Of a stretch of 64,000 bases of DNA, positions 51,601 to 61,569 are shown piece after piece. The stretch is from Vigna angularis (taxonomy: Eukaryota; Streptophyta; Magnoliopsida; Fabales; Fabaceae), in NCBI RefSeq assembly GCF_016808095.1, contig NC_068974.1, positions 18,414,001 to 18,478,000 on the forward strand. The letters are read 5' to 3'. How positions within the stretch are numbered: position 1 is the first letter of the stretch; each line of letters opens with the position of its first letter. A model generated the notes under the pieces. That model ran no database searches and was not told the origin of the DNA. It worked only from the letters and a program-made list of their open reading frames with translations. Both the position numbers and the translations under genes were made by a program.

Positions 51601-54600
51601 TTTGAGAAATTTTCAAAGTCTTTGTTTTTTGGGTATTATATTTGGAATGAACTATTTATGACACCAAAAGGCTGCTGTAAAAATTTTGGTTCAAGGAATT
51701 TTTTTATTTTTGTTGGTTTTTCAGCTAGCCAAGTTTAGTGGTGAAAGTTGGCTAAGTTGGTGCTTGGTGCCAAGTTTTGGGATATTTTCAAAGTCTTGGT
51801 TTTTTGGGTTTGATGGTTGGAATGTACTTTTTTTGTCACCAAAACGCTGCTGTAAAAATATTGGTGTAAGTAATTTTTCATTTTTGATGGTTTTGATATT
51901 AGCTAACATTGGTAGTGAAAGTTGGCTAAATTTGTTCTTGGTGCCAAGTTTTGAGAAATTTTCACAGTCATTGTTTTTTGGGTTTAATGGTTGGAATGAA
52001 CTATTTATGACACCAAAAGACTGCTGTAAAAATTTTGGTTGGTTTTGGAGCTAGCCAAGTTTGGTGGTGAAAGTTGCCTAAGTTGGTGCTTGGTGCCAAG
52101 TTTTGGGAAATTTTCAAAGTCTTGGTTTTTTGGGTTTGATTGTTGGAATGTACTATTTTTGTCACCGAAACGCTGCTGTGGAAATATTGGTGCAAGTAAT
52201 TTTTCATTTTTGATGGTTTTGATTCTAGCTAACATTGGTGGTGAAAGTTGGCTAAATTTGTTCTTGGTGCCAAGTTTTCAGAAATTTTCAAAGTCTTTGT
52301 TTTTTGGGTTTTATGGTTGGAATGAATTATTTATGACACCAAAAGGCTGCTGTAAATATTTTGGTTGGTTTTGGAGCTAGCCAAGTTTGGTGGGGAAAGT
52401 TGGCTAAGTTGGTGCTTGGTGCCAAGTTTTGGGAAATTTTCAAAGTCTTGGTTTTTTGGGTTTGATGGTTGGAATGTACTATTTTTGTCACCAAAACGCT
52501 GCTGTAAAATTATTGTTGCAAGTAATTTTTCATTTTTGATGGTTTTGATACTAGCTAACATTGGTGGTGAAAGTTGGCTAAATCTGTTCTTGGTGCCAAG
52601 TTTTGAGAAATTTTCAAAGTCTTTGTTTTTTGTGTATTATATTTGGAATGAACTATTTATGACACCAAAAGGCTGCTGTAAAAATTTTGGTTCAAGGAAT
52701 TTTTTGTTTTGGTTGGTTTTTTAGCTAGCCAAGTTTAGTGGTGAAAGTTGGCTAAGGTGGTGCTTGGTGCCATGTTTTGGGATATTTTCACAGTCTTGGT
52801 TTTTTGGGTTTGATGGTTGGAATGTACTTTTTTTGTCACCAAAACGCTGCTGTAAAAATATTGGTGTAAGTAATTTTTCATTTTTGATGGTTTTGATATT
52901 AGCTAACATTGGTAGTGAAAGTTGGCTAAATTTGTTCTTGGTGCCAAGTTTTGAGAAATTTTCACAGTCATTGTTTTTTGGGTTTAATGGTTGGAATGAA
53001 CTATTTATGACACCAAAAGACTGCTGTAAAAATTTTGCTTGGTTTTGGAGCTAGCCAAGTTTGGTGGTGAAAGTTGGCTAAGTTGGTGCTTGGTGCCAAG
53101 TTTTAGGAAATTTTCAAAGTCTTGGTTTTTTGGGTTTGATTGTTGGAATGTACTATTTTTGTCACCGAAACGCTGCTGTGAAAATATTGGTGCAAGTAAT
53201 TTTTCATTTTTGATGGTTTTGATTCTAGCTAACATTGGTGGTGAAAGTTGGCTAAATTTGTTCTTGGTGCCAAGTTTTCAGAAATTTTCACAGTCATTGT
53301 TTTTTGGGTTTAATGGTTGGAATGAACTATTTATGACACCAAAAGACTGCTGTAAAAATTTTGGTTGGTTTTGGAGCTAGCCAAGTTTGGTGGTGAAAGT
53401 TGGCTAAGTTGGTGCTTGCTGCCAAGTTTTGGGAAATTTTCAAAGTCTTGGTTTTTTGGGTTTGATTGTTGGAATGTACTATTTTTGTCACCGAAACGCT
53501 GCTGTGAAAATATTGGTGCAAGTAATTTTTCATTTTTGATGGTTTTGATTCTAGCTAACATTGGTGGTGAAAGTTGGCTAAATTTGTTCTTGGTGCCAAG
53601 TTTTCAGAAATTTTCAAAGTCTTTGTTTTTTGGGTTTTATGGTTGGAATGAATTATTTATGACACCAAAAGGCTGCTGTAAATATTTTGGTTGGTTTTGG
53701 AGCTAGCCAAGTTTGGTGGGGAAAGTTGGCTATGTTGGTGCTTAGTGCCAAGTTTTGGGAAATTTTCAAAGTCTTGGTTTTTTGTGTTTGATGGTTGGAA
53801 TGTACTATTTTTTTCACCAAAACACCGCTGTAAAATTATTGCTGCAAGTAATTTTTCATTTTTGATGGTTTTGATACTAGCTAACATTGGTGGTGAAAGT
53901 TGGCTAAATCTGTTCTTGGTGCCAAGTTTTGAGAAATTTTCAAAGTCTTTGTTTTTTGTGTATTATATCTGGAATGAGCTATTTATGACACCAAAAGGCT
54001 GCTGTAAAAATTTTGGTTCAAGGAATCTTTTGTTTTGGTTGGTTTTTGAGCTAGCCAAGTTTAGTGGTGAAAGTTGGCTAAGGTGGTGCTTGGTGCCATG
54101 TTTTGGGATATTTTCAAAGTCTAGGTTTTTTGGGTTTGATGGTTGGAATGTACTTTTTTTGTCACCAAAACGCTGCTGTAAAAATATTGGTGTAAGTAAT
54201 TTTTCATTTTTGATGGTTTTGATATTAGCTAACATTGGTAGTGAAAGTTGGCTAAATTTGTTCTTGGTGCCAAGTTTTGAGAAATTTTCACAGTCTTTGT
54301 TTTTTGGGTTTAATGGTTGGAATGAACTATTTATGACACCAAAAGACTGCTGTAAAAATTTTGGTTGGTTTTGGAGCTAGCCAAGTTTGGTGGTGAAAGT
54401 TGGCTAAGTTGGTGCTTGGTGCCAAGTTTTGGGAAATTTTCAAAGTCTTGGTTTTTTGGGTTTGATTGTTGGAATGTACTATTTTTGTCACCGAAACGCT
54501 GCTGTGAAAATATTGGTGCAAGTAATTTTTCATTTTTGATGGTTTTGATTCTAGCTAACATTGGTGGTGAAAGTTGGCTAAATTTGTTCTTGCTGCCAAG

Positions 54601-57224
54601 TTTTGATAAATTTTCAAAGTCTTTGTTTTTTGGGTTTTATGGTTGGAATGAACTATTTATGACACCAAAAGGCTGCTGTAAAAATTTTGGTTGGTTTTGG
54701 AGCTAGCCAAGTTTGGTGGTGAAAGTTGGCTAAGTTGGTGCTTGGTGCCAAGGTTTGGGAAATTTTCAAAGTCTTGGTTTTTTGGGTTTGATTGTTGGAA
54801 TGTACTATTTTTGTCACCGAAACGCTGCTGTGAAAATATTGGTGCAAGTAATTTTTCATTTTTGATGGTTTTGATTCTAGCTAACATTGGTGGTGAAAGT
54901 TGGCTAAATTTGTTCTTGGTGCCAAGTTTTGATAAATTTTCAAAGTCTTTGTTTTTTGGGTTTTATGGTTGGAATGAATTATTTATGACACCAAAAGGCT
55001 GCCGTAAATATTTTGGTTGGTTTTGGAGCTAGCCAAGTTTGGTGGGGAAAGTTGGCTAAGTTGGTGCTTAGTGCCAAGTTTTGGGAAATTTTCAAAGTCT
55101 TGGTTTTTTGGGTTTGATGGTTGGAATGTACTATTTTTGTCACCGAAACGCTGCTGTGAAAATATTGGTGCAAGTAATTTTTCATTTTTGATGGTTTTGA
55201 TTCTAGCTAACATTGGTGGTGAAAGTTGGCTAAATTTGTTCTTGGTGCCAAGTTTTCAGAAATTTTCAAAGTCTTTGTTTTTTGGGTTTTATGGTTGGAA
55301 TGAATTATTTATGACACCAAAAGGCTGCTGTAAATATTTTGGTTGGTTTTGGAGCTAGCCAAGTTTGGTGGGGAAAGTTGGCTAAGTTGGTGCTTGGTGC
55401 CAAGGTTTGGGAAATTTTCAAAGTCATGGTTTTTTGGGTTTGATTGTTGGAATGTACTATTTTTTCACCGAAACGCTGCTGTGAAAATATTGGTGCAAGT
55501 AATTTTTCATTTTTGATGGTTTTGATTCTAGCTAACATTGGTGGTGAAAGTTGGCTAAATTTGTTCTTGGTGCCAAGTTTTGATAAATTTTCAAAGTCTT
55601 TGTTTTTTGGGTTTTATGGCTGGAATGAACTATTTATGACACCAAAAGGCTGCTGGAAAAATTTTGGTTCAAGGAATTTTTTTATTTTGGTTGGTTTTTG
55701 AGCTAGCAAGTTTGGTGGGGAAAGTTGGCTAAGTTGGTGCTTGCTGCCAAGTTTTGGGATATTTTCAAAGTGTTGGTTTTTTGGGTTTGATGGTTAGAAT
55801 GTACTATTTTTGTCACCAAAACGCTGCTGTAAAATTATTGGTGCAAGTAATTTTTCATTTTTGATGTTTTGATTCTAGCTAACATTGGTGGTGAAAGTTG
55901 GCTAAATTTGTTCTTGGTGCCAAGTTTTGATAAATTTTCAAAGTCTTTGTTTTTTGGGTTTTATGGTTGGAATGAACTATTTATGACACCAAAAGGCTGC
56001 TGTAAATATTTTGGTTGGTTTTGGAGCTAGCCAATTTTGGTGGGGAAAGTTGGCTAAGTTGGTGCTTGCTGCCAAGTTTTGGGAAATTTTCAAAGTGTTG
56101 GTTTTTTGGGTTTGATGGTTAGAATGTACTATTTTTGTCACCAAAACGCTGCTGTAAAATTATTGCTGCAAGTAATTTTTCATTTTTGATGGTTTGATAC
56201 TAGCTAACATTGGTGGTGAAAGTTGGCTAAATCTGTTCTTGGTGCCAAGTTTTGAGAAATTTTCAAAGTCTTTGTTTTTTGGGTATTATATTTGGAATGA
56301 ACTATTTATGACACCAAAAGGCTGCTGTAAAAATTTTGGTTCAAGGAATTTTTTTATTTTTGTTGGTTTTTCAGCTAGCCAAGTTTAGTGGTGAAAGTTG
56401 GCTAAGTTGGTGCTTGGTGCCAAGTTTTGGGATATTTTCAAAGTCTTGGTTTTTTGGGTTTGATGGTTGGAATGTACTTTTTTTGTCACCAAAACGCTGC
56501 TGTAAAAATATTGGTGTAAGTAATTTTTCATTTTTGATGGTTTTGATATTAGCTAACATTGGTAGTGAAAGTTGGCTAAATTTGTTCTTGGTGCCAAGTT
56601 TTGAGAAATTTTCACAGTCATTGTTTTTTGGAGTTAATGGTTGGAATGAACTATTTATGACACCAAAAGACTGCTGTAAAAATTTTGGTTGGTTTTGGAG
56701 CTAGCCAAGTTTGGTGGTGAAAGTTGCCTAAGTTGGTGCTTGGTGCCAAGTTTTGGGAAATTTTCAAAGTCTTGGTTTTTTGGGTTTGATTGTTGGAATG
56801 TACTATTTTTGTCACCGAAACGCTGCTGTGAAAATATTGGTGCAAGTAATTTTTCATTTTTGATGGTTTTGATTCTAGCTAACATTGGTGGTGAAAGTTG
56901 GCTAAATTTGTTCTTGGTGCCAAGTTTTCAGAAATTTTCAAAGTCTTTGTTTTTTGGGTTTTATGGTTGGAATGAACTATTTATGACACCAAAAGGCTGC
57001 TGTAAATATTTTGGTTGGTTTTGGAGCTAGCCAAGTTTGGTGGGGAAAGTTGGCTAAGTTGGTGCTTGGTGCCAAGTTTTGGGAAATTTTCAAAGTCTTG
57101 GTTTTTTGGGTTTGATGGTTGGAATGTACTATTTTTGTCACCAAAACGCTGCTGTAAAATTATTGGTGCAAGTAATTTTTCATTTTTGATGGTTTTGATA
57201 CTAGCTAACATTGGTGGTGAAAGT
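42694..57224 (+). repeat. 326-bp dimeric satellite domain with a 4,653-bp higher-order repeat
   Basis: The repeat is now a dimer: one 174-bp monomer (GAGCTAGCCAAG type, with TGTACTATTTTTGTCACC) followed by a 152-bp monomer (GATACTAGCTAAC or GATTCTAGCTAAC type, with GAACTATTTATGACACC) that has lost 22 bp around the end of the monomer. Steps of 326 bp are exact over long stretches (for example 45,060, 45,386, 45,712). Some dimers keep the 22 bp, giving a ~1,001-bp three-dimer period at about 43.0, 44.0 and 45.0 kb. From about 44.0 kb the whole pattern recurs at 4,653 bp (44,385, 49,038, 53,691), about 2.8 copies, cut off by the assembly gap. The third copy has small deletions near 55.7-56.2 kb. 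Confidence 0.93.
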
Positions 57225-57324
57225 NNNNNNNNNNNNNNNNNNNNNNNNNNNNNNNNNNNNNNNNNNNNNNNNNNNNNNNNNNNNNNNNNNNNNNNNNNNN
57301 NNNNNNNNNNNNNNNNNNNNNNNN
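57225..57324. other. assembly gap (100 N)
   Basis: Exactly 100 N, the conventional placeholder for a gap of unknown size. It separates the satellite from the minisatellite-bearing retroelement, so true adjacency of the two is not established. Open frames drawn across it have no meaning. Confidence 0.99.
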
Positions 57325-58153
57325 GTAGGAAGTGGATAAAGTGGAGGAAGTGGACGAAGTTGACGAAGTGGACGAAGTGGACGAAATGGACGAAGTGGAG
57401 GAAGTGGACGAAGTGGAGGAAATGGACGAAGTGGACGAAGTGGAGGAAGTGGACGAAGTTCACGAAGCGGAGGAAAAGGACTATGTGGAAGAAGTAGTGG
57501 AAGAAGAAGTGGAAGAAGTGGAGGAAGTGGAGGAAGTGGACGAAGTGAACGAAGTTGACGAAGTGCACGAAGTTGACGAAGTGGAGGAAGTGGAGGAAGT
57601 GGACGGAGTTGTCGGAGTTGACGAAGTGGACAAAGTTGAGGAAGTTGATGAAGTGGAGGAAGTGGAGCAAGTTGACTAAGTGGAAGAAGTGGAGGAAGTG
57701 GACCAACTAGAGGAAATGGAGGTAGTGGAGGAAGTGGAGGAAGTTGACGAAGTGGATGAAGTGGACGAAGTTGACGAAGTGGACGAAGTTGACGAAGTGG
57801 ACGAAGATGACAAAGTGGAGGAAGTGGACTGAGTGGAGGAAATAAAGGAAGTCGAGGAAGTGGAGGGAGTGGAGGAAGTGGACGATGTTGACAAAGTGGA
57901 AGAATTGGTGGAAGTGGACCAAAGTGACGAAGTGGACGAAGGGGACGAAGTGGACGAGGTTGACGTAGTGGACGAAGGGGACGAGGTGGACGAAGTGGAG
58001 GAAGTGGACGAGGTGGACGAAGCGGAGGAAGTGGAGGAAGTAGAGGAAGTGGAGGAAGTGGACGAATGTGACGAAGTGGACGAAGGTGACAAAGTGGACG
58101 AAGTGGAGGAAGTGGAGAAAGTGGACGAAGGTGATGAAGTGGACGATGTTGAC
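57325..58153 (+). repeat. 9-bp minisatellite (GTGGACGAA family), left copy
   Basis: Tandem 9-mers GTGGACGAA, GTGGAGGAA and GTTGACGAA with occasional variants fill the segment. The plus strand is almost pure purine plus T. Because the period is three codons, every frame stays open: plus reads as Val-Asp-Glu or Val-Glu-Glu, minus as Phe-Val-His or Ser-Thr-Ser. It occupies the internal part of a retroelement upstream (on the plus strand) of its LTR, as at 61,570-63,252. Its left end is lost in the gap. Confidence 0.93.
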
Positions 58154-59028
58154 GGACTGATGGACAAATTTGTAAGCACCAAAATATGATGTCACAAACT
58201 TGTTTCACAATCGGCAAGTATGACCGAATCGTTCAAGTAATAAACTTGGTAAGACCAAGTATCGTTCTTCCCAAAGGACTCACGGCCTAGTTTAGTTGTG
58301 TGGTTTCTTGATTAACTAAGACGTACAAACGAAATATTTAGATTTTAATATGCAAGACGAAAAATAAACATGTATGCATGAATTGATCAATGGCAAAGAC
58401 AAAAGATAAACACTTTCAATGAAATATATGGATGAATATGTTGTTGGGGGTCAATATCATCTCATCCACTCTCATACATTTTAGGAATTCAACATTCAAA
58501 TCATCATTGTTAATGCCACTCTCTAAAGTACCATTCTAGATGGCTTCTCCCTAATCAAATAGTTCATACAATTCCTAGCATTCCTAATGATTAGTTCATA
58601 AGTGCAGGAGCTTAACGACAACCAATATAACATTGGGAGAAATTCCCCGGATCTAGACTTCCCCGTACGTGTCCGTATCGACAAAACCAATAATCATGCA
58701 ATAGAATGAGTTAAACAATGCAAGCATTGAGCAAAGAGGAAAAACCCTAACTAATGATGAAAGAAAGCATAAGTCTTAGATTAAGATGCAAGCATAAATT
58801 CCATATATGAGAGCTTCAAGAGATTACATTGATTCCCCAACAAACATACAGAGTTTAGTTCACCATATTCATGGTGAACCTAGATGAATTACAATGAAAG
58901 TATGAAAGAATAAACCCTAAAAAGGTGAAGAGGTAGCCTAAGCATCCAAGATCCTCCTTCAAAGGGGTGGAAGAGAGAGTGTTTGCCTCGTTTCTGCCAA
59001 AGATGTCTAACCCTAGGACGTGCAAGTC

Positions 59029-59038
59029 CTTATATACT
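59029..59038 (-). promoter_or_regulatory. TATA-like box of the LTR
   Basis: The plus strand CTTATATACT reads AGTATATAAG on the minus strand, a good TATA-box match. It lies about 425 bp inside the LTR in the element's direction, just downstream of a cluster of palindromes. Inferred promoter, not tested. Confidence 0.5.
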
Positions 59039-59083
59039 ATTCTAGAGTTACAAAAGATTACAAAAGCCCAAGCCCAAAAAGTG

Positions 59084-59213
59084 CCGCTCAGCGGTAAATA
59101 CCGCTCAGCGGTGACCTCGCTTCACTTTTCTTCCCCTCAGCGGCCAGTTTGCTCCTCAGCGGACCTCCCGTGACCTCCTGAGTGCCGCTCAGCGGTAAAA
59201 TGCCGCTGAGCGG
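59084..59213. promoter_or_regulatory. cluster of CCGCTCAGCGG palindromes in U3
   Basis: The 11-bp palindromic motif CCGCTCAGCGG (or CCGCTGAGCGG) occurs in full at 59,084, 59,101, 59,185 and 59,203. Half-matching forms ending CTCAGCGG occur at about 59,134 and 59,152. The cluster stands out as GC-rich in an AT-rich LTR and lies about 45-175 bp upstream of the minus-strand TATA-like box, where activator sites are expected. A role in regulation or RNA folding is inference. Confidence 0.7.
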
Positions 59214-59460
59214 TGCCTTTGACTTCTCTTTTTGCACTCTTTGCTTCCTTTTATGATTCCACTTCTCTCCTTCTTTCCTTCTTTCACTAAATTCACCTCA
59301 AAACCTGCACAAAAACACTCAAATCAAGCATAAACCTGTCCAGCTCTCTTATTTCTGAAAATATAGATAAAAGCATTGATTTCAAGCTAGTTTCTAAGTC
59401 TAAAGGTTGCTTTTAATATCAATTTTAAGCATGAAAATAACAGTTTTTCAACTGTTATCA

Positions 59461-59476
59461 CAACCCCAAACTTAGA
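59461..59476 (-). other. polypurine-type tract next to the 3' LTR
   Basis: The minus strand reads TAAGTTTGGGGTTG directly before the LTR start TGATAACAG. The AAGTTTGGGG context, preceded by GAGGACAAGCAAAG, is familiar from plant LTR elements just upstream of the 3' LTR. A similar CCCCAAACTT string recurs at about 60,114. This tract sets the orientation of the element. Confidence 0.65.
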
Positions 59477-60747
59477 ACTTTGCTTGTCCTCAAGAAAACA
59501 AAATGTAACTCCATCTCCAACCAATTCATATGATGGTTCACTCATTCAAAATCCTTTTCTCAAGATAAGTAACAACTTCACTCAACTTATGCCTAAGAGT
59601 TCAATCATGATGTGCACATGCTTTAGTATTCACAAAATCATTTAATTCCAACAAATGCTATTTTTCATGAATGATCAATCAATTAAGCATGGATGTTCAT
59701 GTGTTTATGAAATATTTCCTCACTAGGTAAAGTGTTTCACTCAACACACAAGTGTATAAGAGGTACAGTGTTTCGCTCATTCACTCCACTATCACAATGT
59801 CACATGAATCAACTTTGCCTTTCATTTTACCACAATCAAAAACATTCACAAGCATGCATCATCACAAGGACTTTTCAATGGCTTATAATGTGGCTGGGCT
59901 AACAAGAAAATTGGTTTTTCTGGATCACAAAATCCTTGAGTTAAGAGAATCATAACAACACAATTTTTCTTATTCATTCCCAACTTTCTTTTGCCTTTGC
60001 TTTTGCATTGAGCTTTACTTCTTTTTCTTTTCTTTTCTTTTTCTTTTTCTTTGCATATTCTTACTTTTTAGCTCTTAGCTCAATGCTTTTCCTTTTTCAT
60101 GTTTCCCCAACAACCCCAAACTTGAACATTTAACAATACCATACAAAATCTTCTACTTAACTCAAGGTAAAGATTTTCAATCAAGGGTTTTCAGTGTATG
60201 TTCAAGGCTAAGGGTTCAAAGGATAGAACACAACGTGTTCTCTTTTAGTAGGCTAACTTTATGAATTTGGCCAATAAAAAGGGTTCCAACAAATGGCCTT
60301 GATCACATGATGCAAAACAAGCAATTGATTCAATCATAGAAAACCTGGGCAAAATCATTCATGCTTTCAAAGTAATAGCATTCAATCATACCAAAAACTC
60401 TGGAGCTCAAAACCTCACAAATAAGCTCATTCACATTTGACATACACATCCTGCTTAATCTCACAATCACAATCATAATATCATGCATTTGTTCACAAAG
60501 CTTGTGAATCACCTGTATAAGCATTTTAATGTGCACATCTATCTCAACATCAATCAATCAATAAGCATCATCAAGTATTACTTATCAAACAATCACAGTT
60601 AATAGCAAACCATCACACAAACCAGGTTTCCAACAGAGTACATCAAACCCTAGTCTAAAAACAAAAACAAATAAGTTCAGAAAACTTAAACCACAAAAGC
60701 ATAATCATATGATAGCATTCATCAGTAAATGCTATCTCAGCTCCTCA
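59477..60747 (-). other. non-coding 3' internal region of the retroelement
   Basis: About 1.27 kb between the ORF stop and the purine tract. It is AT-rich, with a pyrimidine run of CTTTT-type repeats at about 60,010-60,055 and a second CCCCAAACTT string at about 60,114. The two small open frames here (59,752-59,955 and 60,330-60,557) show no domain, and I do not annotate them as genes. No reverse-transcriptase or integrase motif was found by eye on either strand. Confidence 0.6.
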
Positions 60748-61569
60748 TCAGTCTGAGCTGTCCTCTGTATCTTCCTCTTCCTCCTCATCTTCATCATCAT
60801 CAAATGCATCCTCCTCCTCAGCTTCATCTTCTTCCATATCTCTAGCTGAAGCTTCAGCTGCTCCAGCTCCTCCTCCATGTACTGGTTCTTCTGGCCAAGC
60901 TACTACATTGTGGAATTCATCCATAGTCCACCTGTGGGCTGGGGGTGTATCATACATCCCCACTATCATCTCAGCAGTGGCCACCTGTCCTCTGTGAATG
61001 GACTGCAACTGAGCACCTATAAGAGACATATACATGTCCCTCATCTGGAATGGTTCTGCTTCATGTGTATCAGCAGATGTCTGGCTCTGTGCTGGCCCTC
61101 TCTCTCTACGAGCACGGCGTGGTGGAACTGGCTGAGCTACATCCTCACCTCCACAGTACTGTCTATAATAGGCCTCATCAATAGCTTTTCTTGGCCTCTC
61201 AAATGGTGGAACAGAAGTATCCACCCCAGCTAGCTTGCAAAGGTGAGTAATCAAAGAAGGATGTCCTAGTGGTGCTTTGTTGTTTGAGGTGTTAGCACAT
61301 ACACTAATTTCATCAGCTATCACCTGCCCAATATTAACATTCAAATTTCTGATAGCACAGTAGATGAATAGTGCCCTGCTGAGAGTAATATCTGACACAT
61401 GTGAACATGGCTGAATGTTGGCATGAGAAAATGCCATCCAATATTTTGCAAGAGGATTCAAATCTGTCCTCCTAATGTTAACCACTGAGCCAGATCTATT
61501 CCTTTGGAAGTGTCCTCCAGGTATACACAACACTCTCTCCACATCCTCAAAATCAGCACCTTCCTCCAT
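60748..61569 (-). CDS. C-terminal part of a 'putative plant transposon protein' ORF
   Basis: From the ATG at 61,569 the frame encodes 273 residues. I recognise the family typical of legume repeats annotated 'putative plant transposon protein' (Pfam PF20167-like, from memory). Conserved stretches are VLCIPGGHF (about 13-21), RRTDLNPLAKYWMAFSHAN (about 33-51), PCSHVSDITLSRALFIY (just after), NVNIGQVIADEI, and APLGHPSLITHLCKLAGV. The tail from about residue 245 is very acidic (runs of E and D). The biochemical function of the family is not known to me. Known members have a longer N-terminal half, but here the ATG directly abuts the 9-bp minisatellite, so the N-terminus is missing or replaced. 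The frame also continues upstream through the minisatellite to 62,139, so a repeat-encoded N-terminus is formally possible. Confidence 0.7.
   Translation of the reverse strand: MEEGADFEDVERVLCIPGGHFQRNRSGSVVNIRRTDLNPLAKYWMAFSHANIQPCSHVSDITLSRALFIYCAIRNLNVNIGQVIADEISVCANTSNNKAPLGHPSLITHLCKLAGVDTSVPPFERPRKAIDEAYYRQYCGGEDVAQPVPPRRARRERGPAQSQTSADTHEAEPFQMRDMYMSLIGAQLQSIHRGQVATAEMIVGMYDTPPAHRWTMDEFHNVVAWPEEPVHGGGAGAAEASARDMEEDEAEEEDAFDDDEDEEEEEDTEDSSD

Larger units (their letters stand above)
58187..59460 (-). mobile_element. LTR of the minisatellite-bearing retroelement (1,274 bp)
   Basis: On the plus strand it starts TGATGTCACAAAC and ends AACTGTTATCA, with TGAT/ATCA inverted ends. The same start recurs at 63,282 and stays alignable to the end of the window with scattered substitutions and small indels. 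On its right it touches the purine-rich tract, which marks it as the 3' LTR of the element to the right. On its left it touches primer-region sequence, which marks it at the same time as the 5' LTR of the partial element to the left. No gene is contained. Confidence 0.8.

Noticed and set aside
4579..57224. CRISPR-like array of direct repeats
   Set aside because: Units are contiguous with no unique spacers, are 152-174 bp long, and lie in plant-type repetitive DNA. No cas genes are present.
4579..57224. CENP-B box within the satellite monomer
   Set aside because: No match to the TTCG...CGGGA pattern was found by eye in the monomer, which almost lacks CpG.
57332..57679. Highly acidic Val-Asp-Glu proteins in the minisatellite (also 57833-58189, 61504-61908, 62096-62566)
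   Set aside because: A 9-bp repeat leaves all six frames open, and the opposite strand gives equally long Ser/Thr, Phe/His or Pro/Leu/Arg frames. There is no evidence for any one of them.
56981..58217. Open frames crossing the N gap
   Set aside because: They are joined through unknown bases and have no biological meaning.
58187..59460. Idea that TGTAAGCACC at 58,171 is the LTR start
   Set aside because: TGATGTCAC at 58,187 gives TGAT/ATCA inverted ends with the right boundary and leaves a TTTTGGTGC primer-like sequence outside the LTR, which fits better. The alternative cannot be fully excluded.
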